From: Planktothrix sp. FACHB-1365
GTDB lineage: Bacteria > Cyanobacteriota > Cyanobacteriia > Cyanobacteriales > Microcoleaceae
Reading direction: 5' to 3'
Length of the DNA stretch: 64,000 bases
Assembly (NCBI RefSeq): GCF_014697575.1
Contig: NZ_JACJSC010000002.1
Coordinates: 124,001-188,000 of the forward strand
Part shown: positions 8,343 through 17,209 of the stretch, piece by piece
How the letters are laid out: the number at the start of each line of letters is the position of its first letter
Position numbering within the stretch: position 1 is the stretch's first letter
Notes under the pieces: generated by a model
Told to the model about the DNA's origin: nothing
The model's database searches: none
What the model saw: the letters and a program-made list of their open reading frames with translations, nothing else
Translations under genes and position numbers: made by a program

Positions 8343-8459
8343 ACGGCTCTGTCCCTCCTAATTCAGTAGACATTTTATTAAAAAGCCCTTATACTGGATC
8401 GGCGATGTCAAGTTCTATGTAGTTAGGAGGGTATCATTCCTGAGCAACTGAATTTAACC

Positions 8460-8804
8460 GTGAGCCTTCGGGGTACACGGGATACTAAAGACAACTATCA
8501 ACTCTTCCGCCTCACTGGATTGATGGATGCTTTCTCAGAAGGCACCTTTCGTAAAGTGGTGGGTAAATATATTGAAAAAGGCCCCAAGCACATTATATTG
8601 GATCTCTCTCAGATAGATTTTGTAGACAGTTCGGGATTAGGGGCGCTCGTGCAGCTTGTGAAAAAAGCGCAAAGTAGCGGCGGAACTTTACAGATTGTTT
8701 CCAATCCTCGTGTAACTCAAACTGTTAAATTGGTTCGCTTGGAAAAGTTTCTCTCTTTACAGCCATCTGTAGACGATGCGATCGAGAACGTGAAAAATGC
8801 CTAG
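8460..8804 (+). CDS. STAS-domain anti-sigma factor antagonist-like protein
   Basis: 114 residues from a GTG at 8460. A single STAS domain is visible: FRLTGLMDAFSEGTFRKVV, then HIILDLSQIDFVDSSGLGAL with the Ser that is phosphorylated in SpoIIAA/RsbV-type switches (DSSG). It is likely the target of a partner-switching kinase. Start choice is uncertain. A strong AGGAGG at 8425-8430 is 30 bp upstream of the GTG but only 5 bp upstream of an in-frame ATT at 8436, which would add eight residues (PEQLNLTV follows the start) and give a better spaced, though rare, start codon. Confidence 0.85.
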   Translation: MSLRGTRDTKDNYQLFRLTGLMDAFSEGTFRKVVGKYIEKGPKHIILDLSQIDFVDSSGLGALVQLVKKAQSSGGTLQIVSNPRVTQTVKLVRLEKFLSLQPSVDDAIENVKNA

Positions 8805-8948
8805 GTGTGAGAGTCGATTGGGTCGTATCTATACCCCGATCAGGTGAGGATGCCGAGTCAATGGGATAAGATAAGGGTGAAACGGTTTTTACGACTATTT
8901 TTTAACGACTAGCTAGTTCCCTCTGGTTAGTCTCTACCTCTGGATCAA

Positions 8949-9347
8949 ATGCTTCATCAAAGCCTATCACCAGAACAAGTTCAACGGATTTCTCCAGGAT
9001 CTTGGGCCTATTTAGGAGATGCCGTTTATGAACTGTATATTCGTAGTTTTTATCTGATGCCCCCAAAGCGATCGCATCTGTATCATCAGTTAGTGGTGTC
9101 TCAAGTTCGTGCAGAAAGCCAAGCTCGTCACTTGCGATCGCTAGAACCTCACCTCACTGAACCTGAATTAGAAATTTTGAACCGGGGTCGAAATGCAGCT
9201 TTTGGACGTCCCAAAAGACTCGATCCCAAAACTTACCAACAAGCCACTAGCTTAGAAGCTTTATTTGGGTATTTGTATTTAACGAATCCGCAACGTTTAG
9301 AGGAATTGTTTAATTATCTTGAGCTTGATTCTGAAGAAGGAGAATGA
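8949..9347 (+). CDS. mrnC: Mini-ribonuclease 3
   Basis: 132 residues, the usual length of a stand-alone RNase III catalytic domain without a dsRNA-binding domain. SPGSWAYLGDAVYELYIR carries the signature with catalytic Asp/Glu, and NRGRNAAFGRPKR and SLEALFGYLYL match the rest of the fold. Mini-III matures 23S rRNA ends. The next gene is an RlmB-type 23S rRNA methyltransferase, which fits an rRNA-maturation neighbourhood, although 370 bp separate them. Confidence 0.9.
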   Translation: MLHQSLSPEQVQRISPGSWAYLGDAVYELYIRSFYLMPPKRSHLYHQLVVSQVRAESQARHLRSLEPHLTEPELEILNRGRNAAFGRPKRLDPKTYQQATSLEALFGYLYLTNPQRLEELFNYLELDSEEGE

Positions 9348-9717
9348 CTCACAAGCTGTTACTCTAACAACTGATTGTTAAGATCGGGTCTGGGGAATCA
9401 AGCACCATTAAATTGAATGAGAGAGTCGCTTATTGAATCAGGTTCAGAACAGATATTCAGCTTAAACTAAAGCTTAGTTGAGGATACTATTAATTGGGAA
9501 CAACAACCGTATTCTTCAATCAGAAACCCAGTTAGTTTGTAAATTTCTTGTTATCTAATCTACGATTTTTGATCAGAAATTGGGTTACTGTGAAGTTATC
9601 CTATTGTAATAGAGTTCAAATTTTATTAAGAGGTTCTCATCAGAACATACACGCTCATTTTCTTTTCTAGTATTGATTTCAATTAGCAACGTTTCTCAAA
9701 TAATCTCATAAGGAATT
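9348..9717. other. 370-bp gap without a recognisable gene
   Basis: It is AT-rich and holds no convincing reading frame. It must contain the promoter and leader of the rRNA methyltransferase gene; AAGGA at about 9710 is a likely ribosome binding site. I see no terminator or repeat worth naming. Confidence 0.4.
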
Positions 9718-11340
9718 ATGCCAAAATTTAGTCGTTCTAACTCTCCATCAAGATCTTCTAAAAAACCATCCAATCGGTCTAAATCGGGAGAACGAGACAA
9801 CAATAAATCTTCCCGATTCTCCGATGATAGAAAGCCTTCTCGATTTTCGGATGACAGAAAACCTTCTCGATTCTCCGATGATAGAAAGCCTTCTCGATTT
9901 TCGGATGACAGAAACTCTTCTCGGTTCTCAGATGATAGAAAGCCTAGCCGATTTTCGGATGATAGAAAGCCTTCTCGATTTTCGGATGATAGAAAGCCTA
10001 GCCGATTTTCGGATGACAGAAAACCTGACCGATTTTCGGATGATAGAAAGTCTTCTCGGTTCTCCGATGACAGAAAGCCTTCCCAATTCTCCGATGACAG
10101 AAAACCTTCTCGATTCTCCGATGACAGAAAACCTTCTCGGTTTTCAGATGATAGAAAGTCTTCCCGATTCTCTGATGATAGAAAGCCTTCCCGGTTTTCG
10201 GATGACAGAAAACCTTCTCGGTTTTCAGATGATAGAAAGTCTTCCCGATTCTCTGATGATAGAAAGCCTTCCCGGTTTTCGGATGACAGAAAACCTTCTC
10301 GATTCTCCGATGATAGAAAGTCTTCCCGATTCTCTGATGATAGAAAATCCTACCGCTTTTCAGATGAACAATCTGACAACTATCGGAAATTTTCTCAAGA
10401 CAGAAAGGAATCTTTTGCTAGTTCCCAACCTGAACAAGTAACACGAGAAAAACCGAGTAAGTTCTTAGATGAACGTCAACCTCAAACACACAGACAGTCT
10501 TTACCTGCTCCTCATAAAAGTCAGCGATTTATTGAAGAGAGCAAACCAGAATTTACAGATGAATCTGTAGAGTCTTTTGATGTTGAAAATGAGTTAATTT
10601 ATGGACGACGTACCGTTCAATCGGCTTTAGAAAATGAGCGATCGCTGAGTCGAATTTGGGTGGTTTCTCAACTCAAATCCGATCCCCGATTTTTCGGATT
10701 ATTACAAACAGCAAAAGCCAACGGTGCCATCCTCAATGAAGTCACCTATCAACGCTTAGATCAAGTTACCCAAGGCGCTAATCATCAAGGCATAGCGGCT
10801 CAAATTTCCCCCTATACCTATAAAGACCTGAATGAGTTAATCGAAATTGCTCAAGCTGCAAGTTCTCAACCTGTTGTGATTGTTGCTGATGGAATTCAAG
10901 ATCCCCACAATTTAGGGGCAATTATTCGTACAGCAGAAGCTATTGGTGCTCAAGGTTTAATTGTGCCTCAACGCCGTGCGGTTGGTGTTACCTCAACGGT
11001 AATGAAAGTTGCAGCAGGTTCATTAGAAACCTTTCCCGTCACGAGAGTCGTCAATCTCAGCCGTGCTTTAGAAGACTTAAAAGCAGCTGGATTTTGGATT
11101 TATGGCACTTCTGCCACGGCTACAGAAGCCTTACCAACGGTAAAATTTAATGGGGCGATCGCATTAGTTGTCGGCAATGAAGGAGAAGGATTAAGCCATT
11201 TAATTGAACAAAACTGTGATGTTTTAGTGTCGATCCCTTTGTCAGGAGAGACCGCCAGTTTAAATGTTTCCGTTGCAACCGGAATGGCACTGTACGAAAT
11301 TTATCGTCAAAGGAATTTTCAAGCTTCCGATTTTAGTTGA
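9718..11340 (+). CDS. rlmB: 23S rRNA 2'-O-methyltransferase (RlmB/TrmH family) with a long repetitive N-terminal tail
   Basis: 540 residues. The C-terminal 250 are a standard SpoU enzyme: a substrate-binding domain ([14 protein letters not shown] near residue 295) and a knotted SPOUT domain with [31 protein letters not shown] and [20 protein letters not shown]. It uses S-adenosylmethionine to methylate a ribose in 23S rRNA. The first 210 residues are disordered and basic: an SR-rich start followed by 20 nonapeptide repeats (consensus SRFSDDRKP). Bacterial RlmB is usually about 250 residues, so half of this protein is the tail. The tail probably binds RNA or mediates assembly (inference). A terminator-like hairpin follows. 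Confidence 0.9.
   Translation: MPKFSRSNSPSRSSKKPSNRSKSGERDNNKSSRFSDDRKPSRFSDDRKPSRFSDDRKPSRFSDDRNSSRFSDDRKPSRFSDDRKPSRFSDDRKPSRFSDDRKPDRFSDDRKSSRFSDDRKPSQFSDDRKPSRFSDDRKPSRFSDDRKSSRFSDDRKPSRFSDDRKPSRFSDDRKSSRFSDDRKPSRFSDDRKPSRFSDDRKSSRFSDDRKSYRFSDEQSDNYRKFSQDRKESFASSQPEQVTREKPSKFLDERQPQTHRQSLPAPHKSQRFIEESKPEFTDESVESFDVENELIYGRRTVQSALENERSLSRIWVVSQLKSDPRFFGLLQTAKANGAILNEVTYQRLDQVTQGANHQGIAAQISPYTYKDLNELIEIAQAASSQPVVIVADGIQDPHNLGAIIRTAEAIGAQGLIVPQRRAVGVTSTVMKVAAGSLETFPVTRVVNLSRALEDLKAAGFWIYGTSATATEALPTVKFNGAIALVVGNEGEGLSHLIEQNCDVLVSIPLSGETASLNVSVATGMALYEIYRQRNFQASDFS
9811..10350 (+). repeat. 27-bp coding minisatellite, 20 units (SRFSDDRKP)
   Basis: Twenty in-frame 27-bp units encode residues 32-211 of the methyltransferase, with a degenerate 21st (YRFSDEQ). 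Variants are confined to the first and last two residues of the unit plus one R-to-Q change (SQFSDD). Units drift at third codon positions (for example TTCTCC versus TTTTCG), and blocks of two to three units are near-identical, suggesting slippage or unequal exchange. Confidence 0.95.
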
Positions 11341-11363
11341 AAAAAGGTATAAACGGATGCTCT

Positions 11364-11410
11364 GGGGTTATCATTGTTCAGATAAACTATTCAATGATAA
11401 CCCCGTTTAT
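11364..11410 (+). terminator. Strong hairpin after rlmB
   Basis: A perfect 13-bp stem is formed by GGGGTTATCATTG (11364-11376) and its complement at 11392-11404, followed by GTTTATTCTTG. It begins 24 bp after the rlmB stop. It is probably an intrinsic terminator, though the T run is short. The remainder up to 11751 (about 340 bp) holds no gene I can support. Confidence 0.55.
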
Positions 11411-11751
11411 TCTTGATTTCATGCCGATAGAGTTTTCAGGTCTGTTTCCCAACAATTGTTCTGTTTCCTTCTGCGAATAAATTTGACCTGAAACCCCCAC
11501 TTGGAAACTCTTGCTCCGGTGTTCTGATTGATTAAAAGATTTGTTTAAGGCTAAAATTTCTGGAATCAGGGTTGATTTCCACAGATAGAGATTCTGCTCA
11601 GTTGATTGAAAAAATAAAGACAACAGAGTATAACAAAATGTGAAGGTTTTTTAAGACTTAGGTTGAAGTTTATACCTAGTCTGTAAATTCTAACTCATCT
11701 GTTAGAATTCCTTCTCAGAATTTTATTCGTACAACTTCAGAATCCACAGCA

Positions 11752-12045
11752 TTGATGATGAATATGAAAGAACTTCTAATTAGCTGGCTTAACGCTTTTG
11801 GGTTCGCGTTTTGGGTAGAAATTTTGACAGAAACCCCAAACTGCACCTACTATTTTGGGCCATTTATGACCCAACAAGAAGCTCAAACGTCTCAATTCGG
11901 TTATCTCGAAGATCTCGAAGCCGAAGGCGCACAAGGGATTAAAGTTAGCATTAAACGGTGTAAACCGAATACCCTAACGATTGCAGAAGATTTGGGAAAT
12001 AGAGTTGAACAATGGATTATTCCGGCTCTCTCTGGACAGCCTTAA
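11752..12045 (+). CDS. DUF1816 domain protein
   Basis: 97 residues. FWVEILTETPNCTYYFGPF, then GYLEDLEAEGAQGI and the basic KRCKPNTLTI make the complete DUF1816 signature, a small cyanobacteria-specific domain sometimes associated with phycobilisome or CpcD-like proteins. Its biochemical role is not known. Start alternatives are the ATGs at 11752, 11755 and 11761. It is monocistronic and converges on the hydrolase at 12069. Confidence 0.85.
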   Translation: MMMNMKELLISWLNAFGFAFWVEILTETPNCTYYFGPFMTQQEAQTSQFGYLEDLEAEGAQGIKVSIKRCKPNTLTIAEDLGNRVEQWIIPALSGQP

Positions 12046-12068
12046 TCTATTGCTCTACCGATTATGAC

Positions 12069-12902
12069 CTAACCTACATTGGTATGGTACTGACTAGGGG
12101 GAAGATATTCGGTCAGCCAATTATCAATATCCGTAAGTACCGTTTGAGGAATTTCCCAAGGGAATAAATGGGCAGTATTTGGATAAGAATAAAACTGAGA
12201 ATAAGGTAAATATTCTGCGGTTTCTTGACTGGATTTAGCAGTGATATGGCGATCGCATTCTCCCGCTAAAACTAAACAAGGACAGTCTATCTGTTGTAAA
12301 TGTTCTAAACGATTATAGCTTAATCTTAAGGCTTGATTTAAAGCTTGAGTGGCTAACCCAGAGGTTTGCAGAAAAGCGGGAACGGCTTCTTGTGCTAAAT
12401 AGTGGTAAGCAATAGCATGATGTTGTTGAATTAAATAGCGAAATAGCGATCGCTTTCCAAACAGTTCAATATTCCATCGCCAACTGGGAAAGACCCAATT
12501 AATCAGTCCGGCTAAACCCGTATAAACATAATCTAACCCAGAAATCGGAGGATGATTTCCTCTAGGTCTGGCGGCGGACGCAATTAAAATTAAACCCTTA
12601 ACGTTTTCGGGAAATTTTAATGCTAATTCTAAGGCTAAAATTCCTCCTAATGACCATCCTAAAATCACACATTGCTCCAGATCAAAGTTTTGAAAAAGTG
12701 CTTCTAAATCTTGTAAATGATCTTCCATCTCAAACGGCTGACGGGTGCGACTTTTTCCATACCCTCTTAAGTCTGGTGCTAGAGTGAGATATTGTTGTGA
12801 AAGATGGTTTGTAAACACAGACATACATTGACTAGAACCCGGATGTCCATGTAAACAAATAATCGGGAACCCTTGACCTTTAATTTGGGTATTTAACCGC
12901 AA
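12069..12902 (-). CDS. Alpha/beta-hydrolase fold protein
   Basis: 277 residues. ICLHGHPGSSQ forms the oxyanion-hole region, GWSLGGILALELA the nucleophile elbow (Ser), GECDRHITA the Asp strand, and NTAHLFPWE the catalytic His. All triad elements are present, so it should be an active hydrolase, perhaps an esterase or a BioH/MenH-like enzyme. The substrate cannot be read from sequence. There is no signal peptide, so it is cytosolic. Confidence 0.85.
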   Translation of the reverse strand: MRLNTQIKGQGFPIICLHGHPGSSQCMSVFTNHLSQQYLTLAPDLRGYGKSRTRQPFEMEDHLQDLEALFQNFDLEQCVILGWSLGGILALELALKFPENVKGLILIASAARPRGNHPPISGLDYVYTGLAGLINWVFPSWRWNIELFGKRSLFRYLIQQHHAIAYHYLAQEAVPAFLQTSGLATQALNQALRLSYNRLEHLQQIDCPCLVLAGECDRHITAKSSQETAEYLPYSQFYSYPNTAHLFPWEIPQTVLTDIDNWLTEYLPPSQYHTNVG

Positions 12903-13356
12903 CTCTTAACCTCCTTCATGGGTTTCCTATACATTAACATTAAGTTAATCCATGAGAGGGACAGCTTGAGATGATAACTTATTAATATTGAACCACTCAG
13001 AATTTGACTCCGTAATAACACGGATAAAATTTATCTTTGTTATTGAAAAGTTAAATTTCAAGAAAAATTATCAGTATTTTCTCTTGATTTTAGATTTTTA
13101 GATATAGCAGGGAACAGAGACGAAAAGACTTCACTGTAAAGCTTTCAGCATCACTCTTTGTACTAATAGGTCTGGTGAATGCTATAATTTGTCTAAGGGA
13201 GTAAAAGTAAAAAAATTGATACAGCTAGATTTTTTTATTTTTACAAAGACTTCACAAATTTTGGGGTTTTCAACATCAAACCTTTAACAACAATTTACTA
13301 TAGTGTATTTATCGAAAAGAAAAAAGCGCAATCCCTAATCACCCAGGAGTTAACGT
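12903..13356. other. 454-bp AT-rich gap upstream of the PEP-CTERM gene
   Basis: No reading frame is supported. A TATAGT hexamer at 13299-13304, about 50 bp before the ATG, is a possible -10 element but lacks a clear -35. CAGGAG at 13343-13348 is a good ribosome binding site for the gene at 13357. The long leader suggests regulated expression of the surface protein. Confidence 0.35.
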
Positions 13357-14220
13357 ATGAAAACTTCAACCCTGAAAAAATTAATCGGAACGACAGTAGC
13401 CAGTCTTTGTTTGGTCTCTGTAAGCGGTCTTCCTGCTGTTGCTGGACAACTCCATAATGGATGGAACTACGGAATAGATTCCTTTACCGATGGATCTGGC
13501 GGTGAATCCTTTAATATTAGAGGAATTGCAATTAAAGAAACCAGCGATAGTGTCTTTGTTGCCTTAACAGGTGGAACTCCTCTGGCGGGAAACGCTTACA
13601 GTCGAGCGGCTGATGGAAATATTGGTTGGGGCGATTTATTCTTAAATTTTACTAACAAAAAGTTTACAGATGCTAGCAGTCAAAAGAGCTTATTTGGAGT
13701 TCGTTTTGCGGAAATGAATGACTCCGGCGTTGCCACAACCGGGCTATATGGTAACGTAACAGGTGCAAGTGTTACAGGTGAAAATTCCGGCTACATTAGC
13801 TTAAAAGAGTATTATGATCATGGATTTGATACAGCCAACACCCAAGGTACTGACATTGCTACAAAACAAGCTGCTTACGATTATTTTGGTGACACAACAT
13901 CAATTCTGAATGTGATTGACTCCGGTGCGAAATTAGGTGGTATTGTAAGTTGGTCTGCTACAGACTTACAAAATCAAGGACTTGACTTTGGACACTTCAC
14001 TGCTCAAGGAACACAAACCTTTGGTTTTAGCTTCAATAAATCCGATTTAGGACTCGCCGATGGTAACTATGACTATATGGCTAGTATTTTCCTAGAATGT
14101 GGGAATGACGGTGTTGCTCTCAAGGGTAAAATTGATGTTCCTGAACCGGGTAGTCTTGCGGGTTTAGCGTTGGTTGGTTTAACTGTACTCGGTAGCCGAC
14201 TGAGCAAACGTCAATCTTAA
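13357..14220 (+). CDS. PEP-CTERM exosortase-dependent surface protein
   Basis: 287 residues. An N-terminal signal peptide (cleavage likely after AVAG, near 30) and a C-terminal sorting signal are visible: VPEPGSLAGLALVG begins a short hydrophobic helix ending in the basic SKRQS. Exosortase cleaves such signals and attaches the protein to the envelope or exports it. The 230-residue mature domain is Gly/Asn/Asp-rich beta sandwich-like sequence similar in style to other cyanobacterial exosortase substrates. No enzymatic motif is seen. No exosortase gene is in this window. A terminator follows at 14303. Confidence 0.85.
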   Translation: MKTSTLKKLIGTTVASLCLVSVSGLPAVAGQLHNGWNYGIDSFTDGSGGESFNIRGIAIKETSDSVFVALTGGTPLAGNAYSRAADGNIGWGDLFLNFTNKKFTDASSQKSLFGVRFAEMNDSGVATTGLYGNVTGASVTGENSGYISLKEYYDHGFDTANTQGTDIATKQAAYDYFGDTTSILNVIDSGAKLGGIVSWSATDLQNQGLDFGHFTAQGTQTFGFSFNKSDLGLADGNYDYMASIFLECGNDGVALKGKIDVPEPGSLAGLALVGLTVLGSRLSKRQS

Positions 14221-14302
14221 TCAACCAGAACGGAGGTTAAATTAAGATTGGGTGAATAAGGGTGCAGCTTTAATGCTTTTAATTGATATGACTAAAAAAC
14301 GC

Positions 14303-14345
14303 TTAAGGGGCTATTCTGAATTAGGAATAGTCCCTTAAATTTTAA
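14303..14345 (+). terminator. Terminator-like hairpin after the PEP-CTERM gene
   Basis: TTAAGGGGCTATTC (14303-14316) pairs with GAATAGTCCCTTAA (14325-14338) with a single G-T position, followed by ATTTTAATAG. It is about 80 bp after the stop at 14220. Confidence 0.55.
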
Positions 14346-14365
14346 TAGTTCTTATAGCGCTACTT

Positions 14366-14391
14366 GAACACCGAACACCGAACACCGAACA
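14366..14391. repeat. 8-bp tandem repeat (GAACACC G), three copies
   Basis: GAACACCG is repeated three times with a fourth partial copy. It is a short slippage-prone tract in intergenic DNA; no function is apparent. Confidence 0.7.
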
Positions 14392-14534
14392 GGGGTAACT
14401 CTACAAATTGATTAAGAAAAGTATCCAAATTTAAAGCTTAATTGCAATTTCAGTCAAAACTAATAAAATTTTTCAGTCTAAGTGATAGGGTTAAAGCCAT
14501 TCAAACATCAGGCTTTAATCTTACTCACCTAGAT

Positions 14535-14711
14535 ATGAACCCCAAACCTTCACAACGCGATCCCCTAGAATCAGCCGTCACCGCAGCATTAGGCGCGGGT
14601 GTAGCCACTTCTTTTGCGGTAAGTCAAGGTCAAAGTCCTTGGGTTGCTTTAGGAATTACAGCCTTTGCTGCGATTGTTGCGTTAATTTGCGATCGCGCCG
14701 GGCTAGTTTAA
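14535..14711 (+). CDS. Small conserved-looking membrane protein, unknown function
   Basis: 58 residues from ATG 14535 (an in-frame TTG at 14442 would give 89). After a short polar start (PKPSQRDPLESAVTAA), the sequence has two small hydrophobic helices rich in Ala/Gly (LGAGVATSFAVS and WVALGITAFAAIVALI) and ends with CDRAGLV. It is probably a hairpin in the membrane. I do not recognise the family. There is no clear ribosome binding site for either start. Confidence 0.55.
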   Translation: MNPKPSQRDPLESAVTAALGAGVATSFAVSQGQSPWVALGITAFAAIVALICDRAGLV

Positions 14712-14812
14712 ACCTCACTTTTAACCCTGATCTACAATGGGGGAAACAAACCCTTCCAAAAAGAATTTTGTGGAAGGTTTAAATTGATGAATAATGTTTC
14801 CCCCCAAAAACC

Positions 14813-16402
14813 ATGATTGAATCCTATGCGTTTCTCGCCTTAGCGTTAACCTATGAAGATCCAACTTCTGATCCATTTCCAGGATTGAATGACGTTAATT
14901 GGAAAAAGCTTTCCAGTCAAACCTACCGCTACTTTCTCGGTTTAGCGGTAGCTGTTTCAGTCTTAACCGTCGCCCAAACCGCCCAAGCTTTGGTAATGTC
15001 TGGAGATTCGGGAGCCCAAGTCAGACAAATTCAACAACGTTTACAACAACTGGGCTATTTTAATGCGAATGTCACAGGTTATTTTGGCAGTCTAACTCAA
15101 GATGCGGTGATTCGCTTTCAACGAAATTATGGTTTAACCGCCGATGGGATTGTTGGCCCCCAAACTCTCGCAGCTTTGAGATTAGTCACCAGCGAACCCT
15201 CTAATCCTGGCAGTAATCGAGACTTAATTGGCTTGGGACGGGGAGATAGTGGCCCCGGTGTTTCGGATTTACAGAGACGGTTACAAGCCTTGGGTTATTT
15301 GACTGTACAACCTACAGGTAACTTTGGAACTGTGACGGAAAATGCGGTGATTCGACTCCAACAGGATTATAATATTCCGGCAACGGGTTTAGTAACAGAA
15401 GCTACCCTCGCCCTCCTCAACAGTACACCACAGCCACTCCCTGATATCTTACCGGGTACAACGTTACAACTGGGCGATTACGGATCTGCGGTTGCCACAT
15501 TACAAGAAGCACTACAAAACCTCGGCTTTTATGATGGCAGTATTACAGCATATTTTGATGACCGAACAGAAGTCGCTGTTCAACGGTTTCAACAAAGTCA
15601 AGGAATTCCGGCGACTGGAGTGGCTACATCCACAACATTAATAGCTTTAAACGCTTATGTTCCTGGGGTTCCCTCTAATCCTCAGTTTGATGATATTCTT
15701 CGATTAGGGAGCCAAGGCTCTGCTGTTCGGATATTACAAGGACGATTAATATCATTAGGATACTATACCGGAGCTATTGATGGCGTATTTGGTCAAACAA
15801 CTCGACAAGCTGTGATTAACTTCCAGCGCGCTTATGGTATTCAAGTGACCGGAGAAGTAGGGCCGACTACGGCTTTATATCTCGCTAGTGCCATCAACAC
15901 TAACCGATCTGCTTCAGCAGTCACCCTTCCGATCCCCATTGTTCAACGTCCTATGTCTCCGATTACTAATTCTTTATCGATGGTTTCTTTGGGGGATACA
16001 GGAACAGAAGTGAGAAAAATTCAACGACGTTTACGCGAACTAAATTACTATAATGGCCCCATTAATGGCTTTTTTGATACTACAACTCAAAATGCTTTAA
16101 TGCGGTTTCAACAATCTGCTGGAATTACAGTCAACGGAATTGCTGGCCCAACAACTCAAACCTATTTATTTAATCCTCGACCCGTTTCTGCAACCCCCAC
16201 TCGTACCGTTGTTGTTGTAGGAATGACTCCCCCTGTTTCCCGTTTAACCAACATTCAACAGTTGCAACAAACATTAAGAATTCAGGGACTTTATAATGGC
16301 CCTATTAATGGAATTTACGATAGTTCAACACAACAAGCTGTTGCACAAGCCAGAGCCTTTTATGGGCCTAGTGCAGATACCGTTCTATTTGGAGGACTAT
16401 AA
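14813..16402 (+). CDS. Protein with five to six peptidoglycan-binding (PG_binding_1) domains
   Basis: 529 residues. An N-terminal segment of 45 residues precedes a hydrophobic signal/anchor (YFLGLAVAVSVLTVAQTAQA). Five clear PG_binding_1 repeats follow, each with the pattern G-D-x-G-x-x-V-x-x-(L/I)-Q-x-x-L-x-x-L-G-Y, then F, then A-V-x-x-F-Q and a final T-G-x-(V/A)-G-x-x-T. A sixth degenerate copy ends the protein. There is no hydrolase domain, so it is a cell-wall tether or adaptor outside the plasma membrane. A small inverted repeat (14748-14780) lies in its leader. Confidence 0.85.
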   Translation: MIESYAFLALALTYEDPTSDPFPGLNDVNWKKLSSQTYRYFLGLAVAVSVLTVAQTAQALVMSGDSGAQVRQIQQRLQQLGYFNANVTGYFGSLTQDAVIRFQRNYGLTADGIVGPQTLAALRLVTSEPSNPGSNRDLIGLGRGDSGPGVSDLQRRLQALGYLTVQPTGNFGTVTENAVIRLQQDYNIPATGLVTEATLALLNSTPQPLPDILPGTTLQLGDYGSAVATLQEALQNLGFYDGSITAYFDDRTEVAVQRFQQSQGIPATGVATSTTLIALNAYVPGVPSNPQFDDILRLGSQGSAVRILQGRLISLGYYTGAIDGVFGQTTRQAVINFQRAYGIQVTGEVGPTTALYLASAINTNRSASAVTLPIPIVQRPMSPITNSLSMVSLGDTGTEVRKIQRRLRELNYYNGPINGFFDTTTQNALMRFQQSAGITVNGIAGPTTQTYLFNPRPVSATPTRTVVVVGMTPPVSRLTNIQQLQQTLRIQGLYNGPINGIYDSSTQQAVAQARAFYGPSADTVLFGGL

Positions 16403-16424
16403 ATAGTAACTCCTTTTGACAATA

Positions 16425-16504
16425 ATTACACGGATTGAATATAGATTTTAATAAGTCTTATCTTTCCCTCATCCTCCTAATTCAATCCCGGCAATCCGTG
16501 TAAT
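16425..16504. repeat. Inverted repeat with 13-bp arms between convergent genes
   Basis: ATTACACGGATTG (16425-16437) and its exact complement (16492-16504) flank 54 bp. It lies between the convergent peptidoglycan-binding and fur genes, so it may be a bidirectional terminator or a dispersed repeat copy. Confidence 0.6.
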
Positions 16505-16508
16505 CCAT

Positions 16509-17054
16509 TTAATCGGTGATCCCATCTTCCATTAATTCAAAATCCATTTCAGAAGCACAATCTGCGATCGCTTTAGAACAAGTCCAATTACTAGAAATTA
16601 GCGACGGCCAACCCATGCGTAAAGCTTCATGACAAATGGTATGAATCGTTAATTGACAATCTAATAAATGAAACCCCGATTTCTCCGCTTGCTTCATGCT
16701 GGTTTTAGAAATGGAATCATTTTTAAATTCAATGGTTTTATTACACTGAACACAAACTAAATGATGATGGTGATGGGGATAAGGTTGATTAATTTCATAA
16801 TGTTTATGGCCTTCAGCTAATTCCAATTCGCGTAAAATTCCCATCCGGGCCATTAACTTCAAAGTGCGATAAATTGTTGATAAACTAATCGCTTCTCCTC
16901 GACTTTTTAATAAATTGTACAGATCCTCCGCACTTAAATGATTTCCTTTCGGTAAATTCTGAAAGACCTGCAAAATCGTTTCCCGTTGGGGAGTTAACCG
17001 CCAGCCTTTATCATTGAGTTCGGATTTAAACGAGACTGCTGTATATAAAGCCAT
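16509..17054 (-). CDS. fur: Fur family metalloregulator
   Basis: 181 residues. The N-terminal winged helix (GWRLTPQRETILQVFQ, then SLSTIYRTLKLMARMGILRELEL) precedes the metal-binding dimerisation half with HKHYEINQPYPHHHHH and CVQC. This makes it a transcriptional repressor sensing iron or a related metal. Only one CXXC is evident; other Cys lie in DCQLTIHTIC and WTCSKAIADC, and the C-terminal tail is longer than in compact Fur proteins. It resembles cyanobacterial FurA more than Zur or PerR, but the paralogue call is tentative. It lies downstream of sigC on the same strand, separated by a terminator. Confidence 0.85.
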   Translation of the reverse strand: MALYTAVSFKSELNDKGWRLTPQRETILQVFQNLPKGNHLSAEDLYNLLKSRGEAISLSTIYRTLKLMARMGILRELELAEGHKHYEINQPYPHHHHHLVCVQCNKTIEFKNDSISKTSMKQAEKSGFHLLDCQLTIHTICHEALRMGWPSLISSNWTCSKAIADCASEMDFELMEDGITD

Positions 17055-17119
17055 ACGTTAAACTGTTTTCAATAAAGCTTGCATACTGACAATAATACAC
17101 AACAAATTTCCTGATTGTC

Positions 17120-17150
17120 AAAAAAAACCAGCTATTGAAAATAACTGGCT
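17120..17150 (-). terminator. Intrinsic terminator of the sigma factor gene
   Basis: Read on the minus strand, AGCCAGTTATT, a short loop, then AATAGCTGG and eight T residues form a textbook terminator 60 bp after the sigma factor stop. It separates that gene from fur. Confidence 0.85.
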
Positions 17151-17209
17151 AAAGAGTTCAGGGTAACAGATTTTAAAGTCTGACTGCGGACGGCTCTGGC
17201 GTTCTCAGA

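Noticed and set aside
9811-10350. CRISPR-like regular repeats
   Set aside because: The 27-bp units are contiguous with no spacers and encode a protein repeat.
9824-10441. A 205-residue open frame overlapping rlmB in another frame
   Set aside because: It is an automatic by-product of the 27-bp repeat: a stop-free unit stays open in the other frame. It has no relation to known proteins and the in-frame RlmB reading is clear.
11387-11623. Minus-strand 78-residue frame between rlmB and the DUF1816 gene
   Set aside because: It begins inside the terminator-like hairpin region, shows no family resemblance and has no good ribosome binding site.
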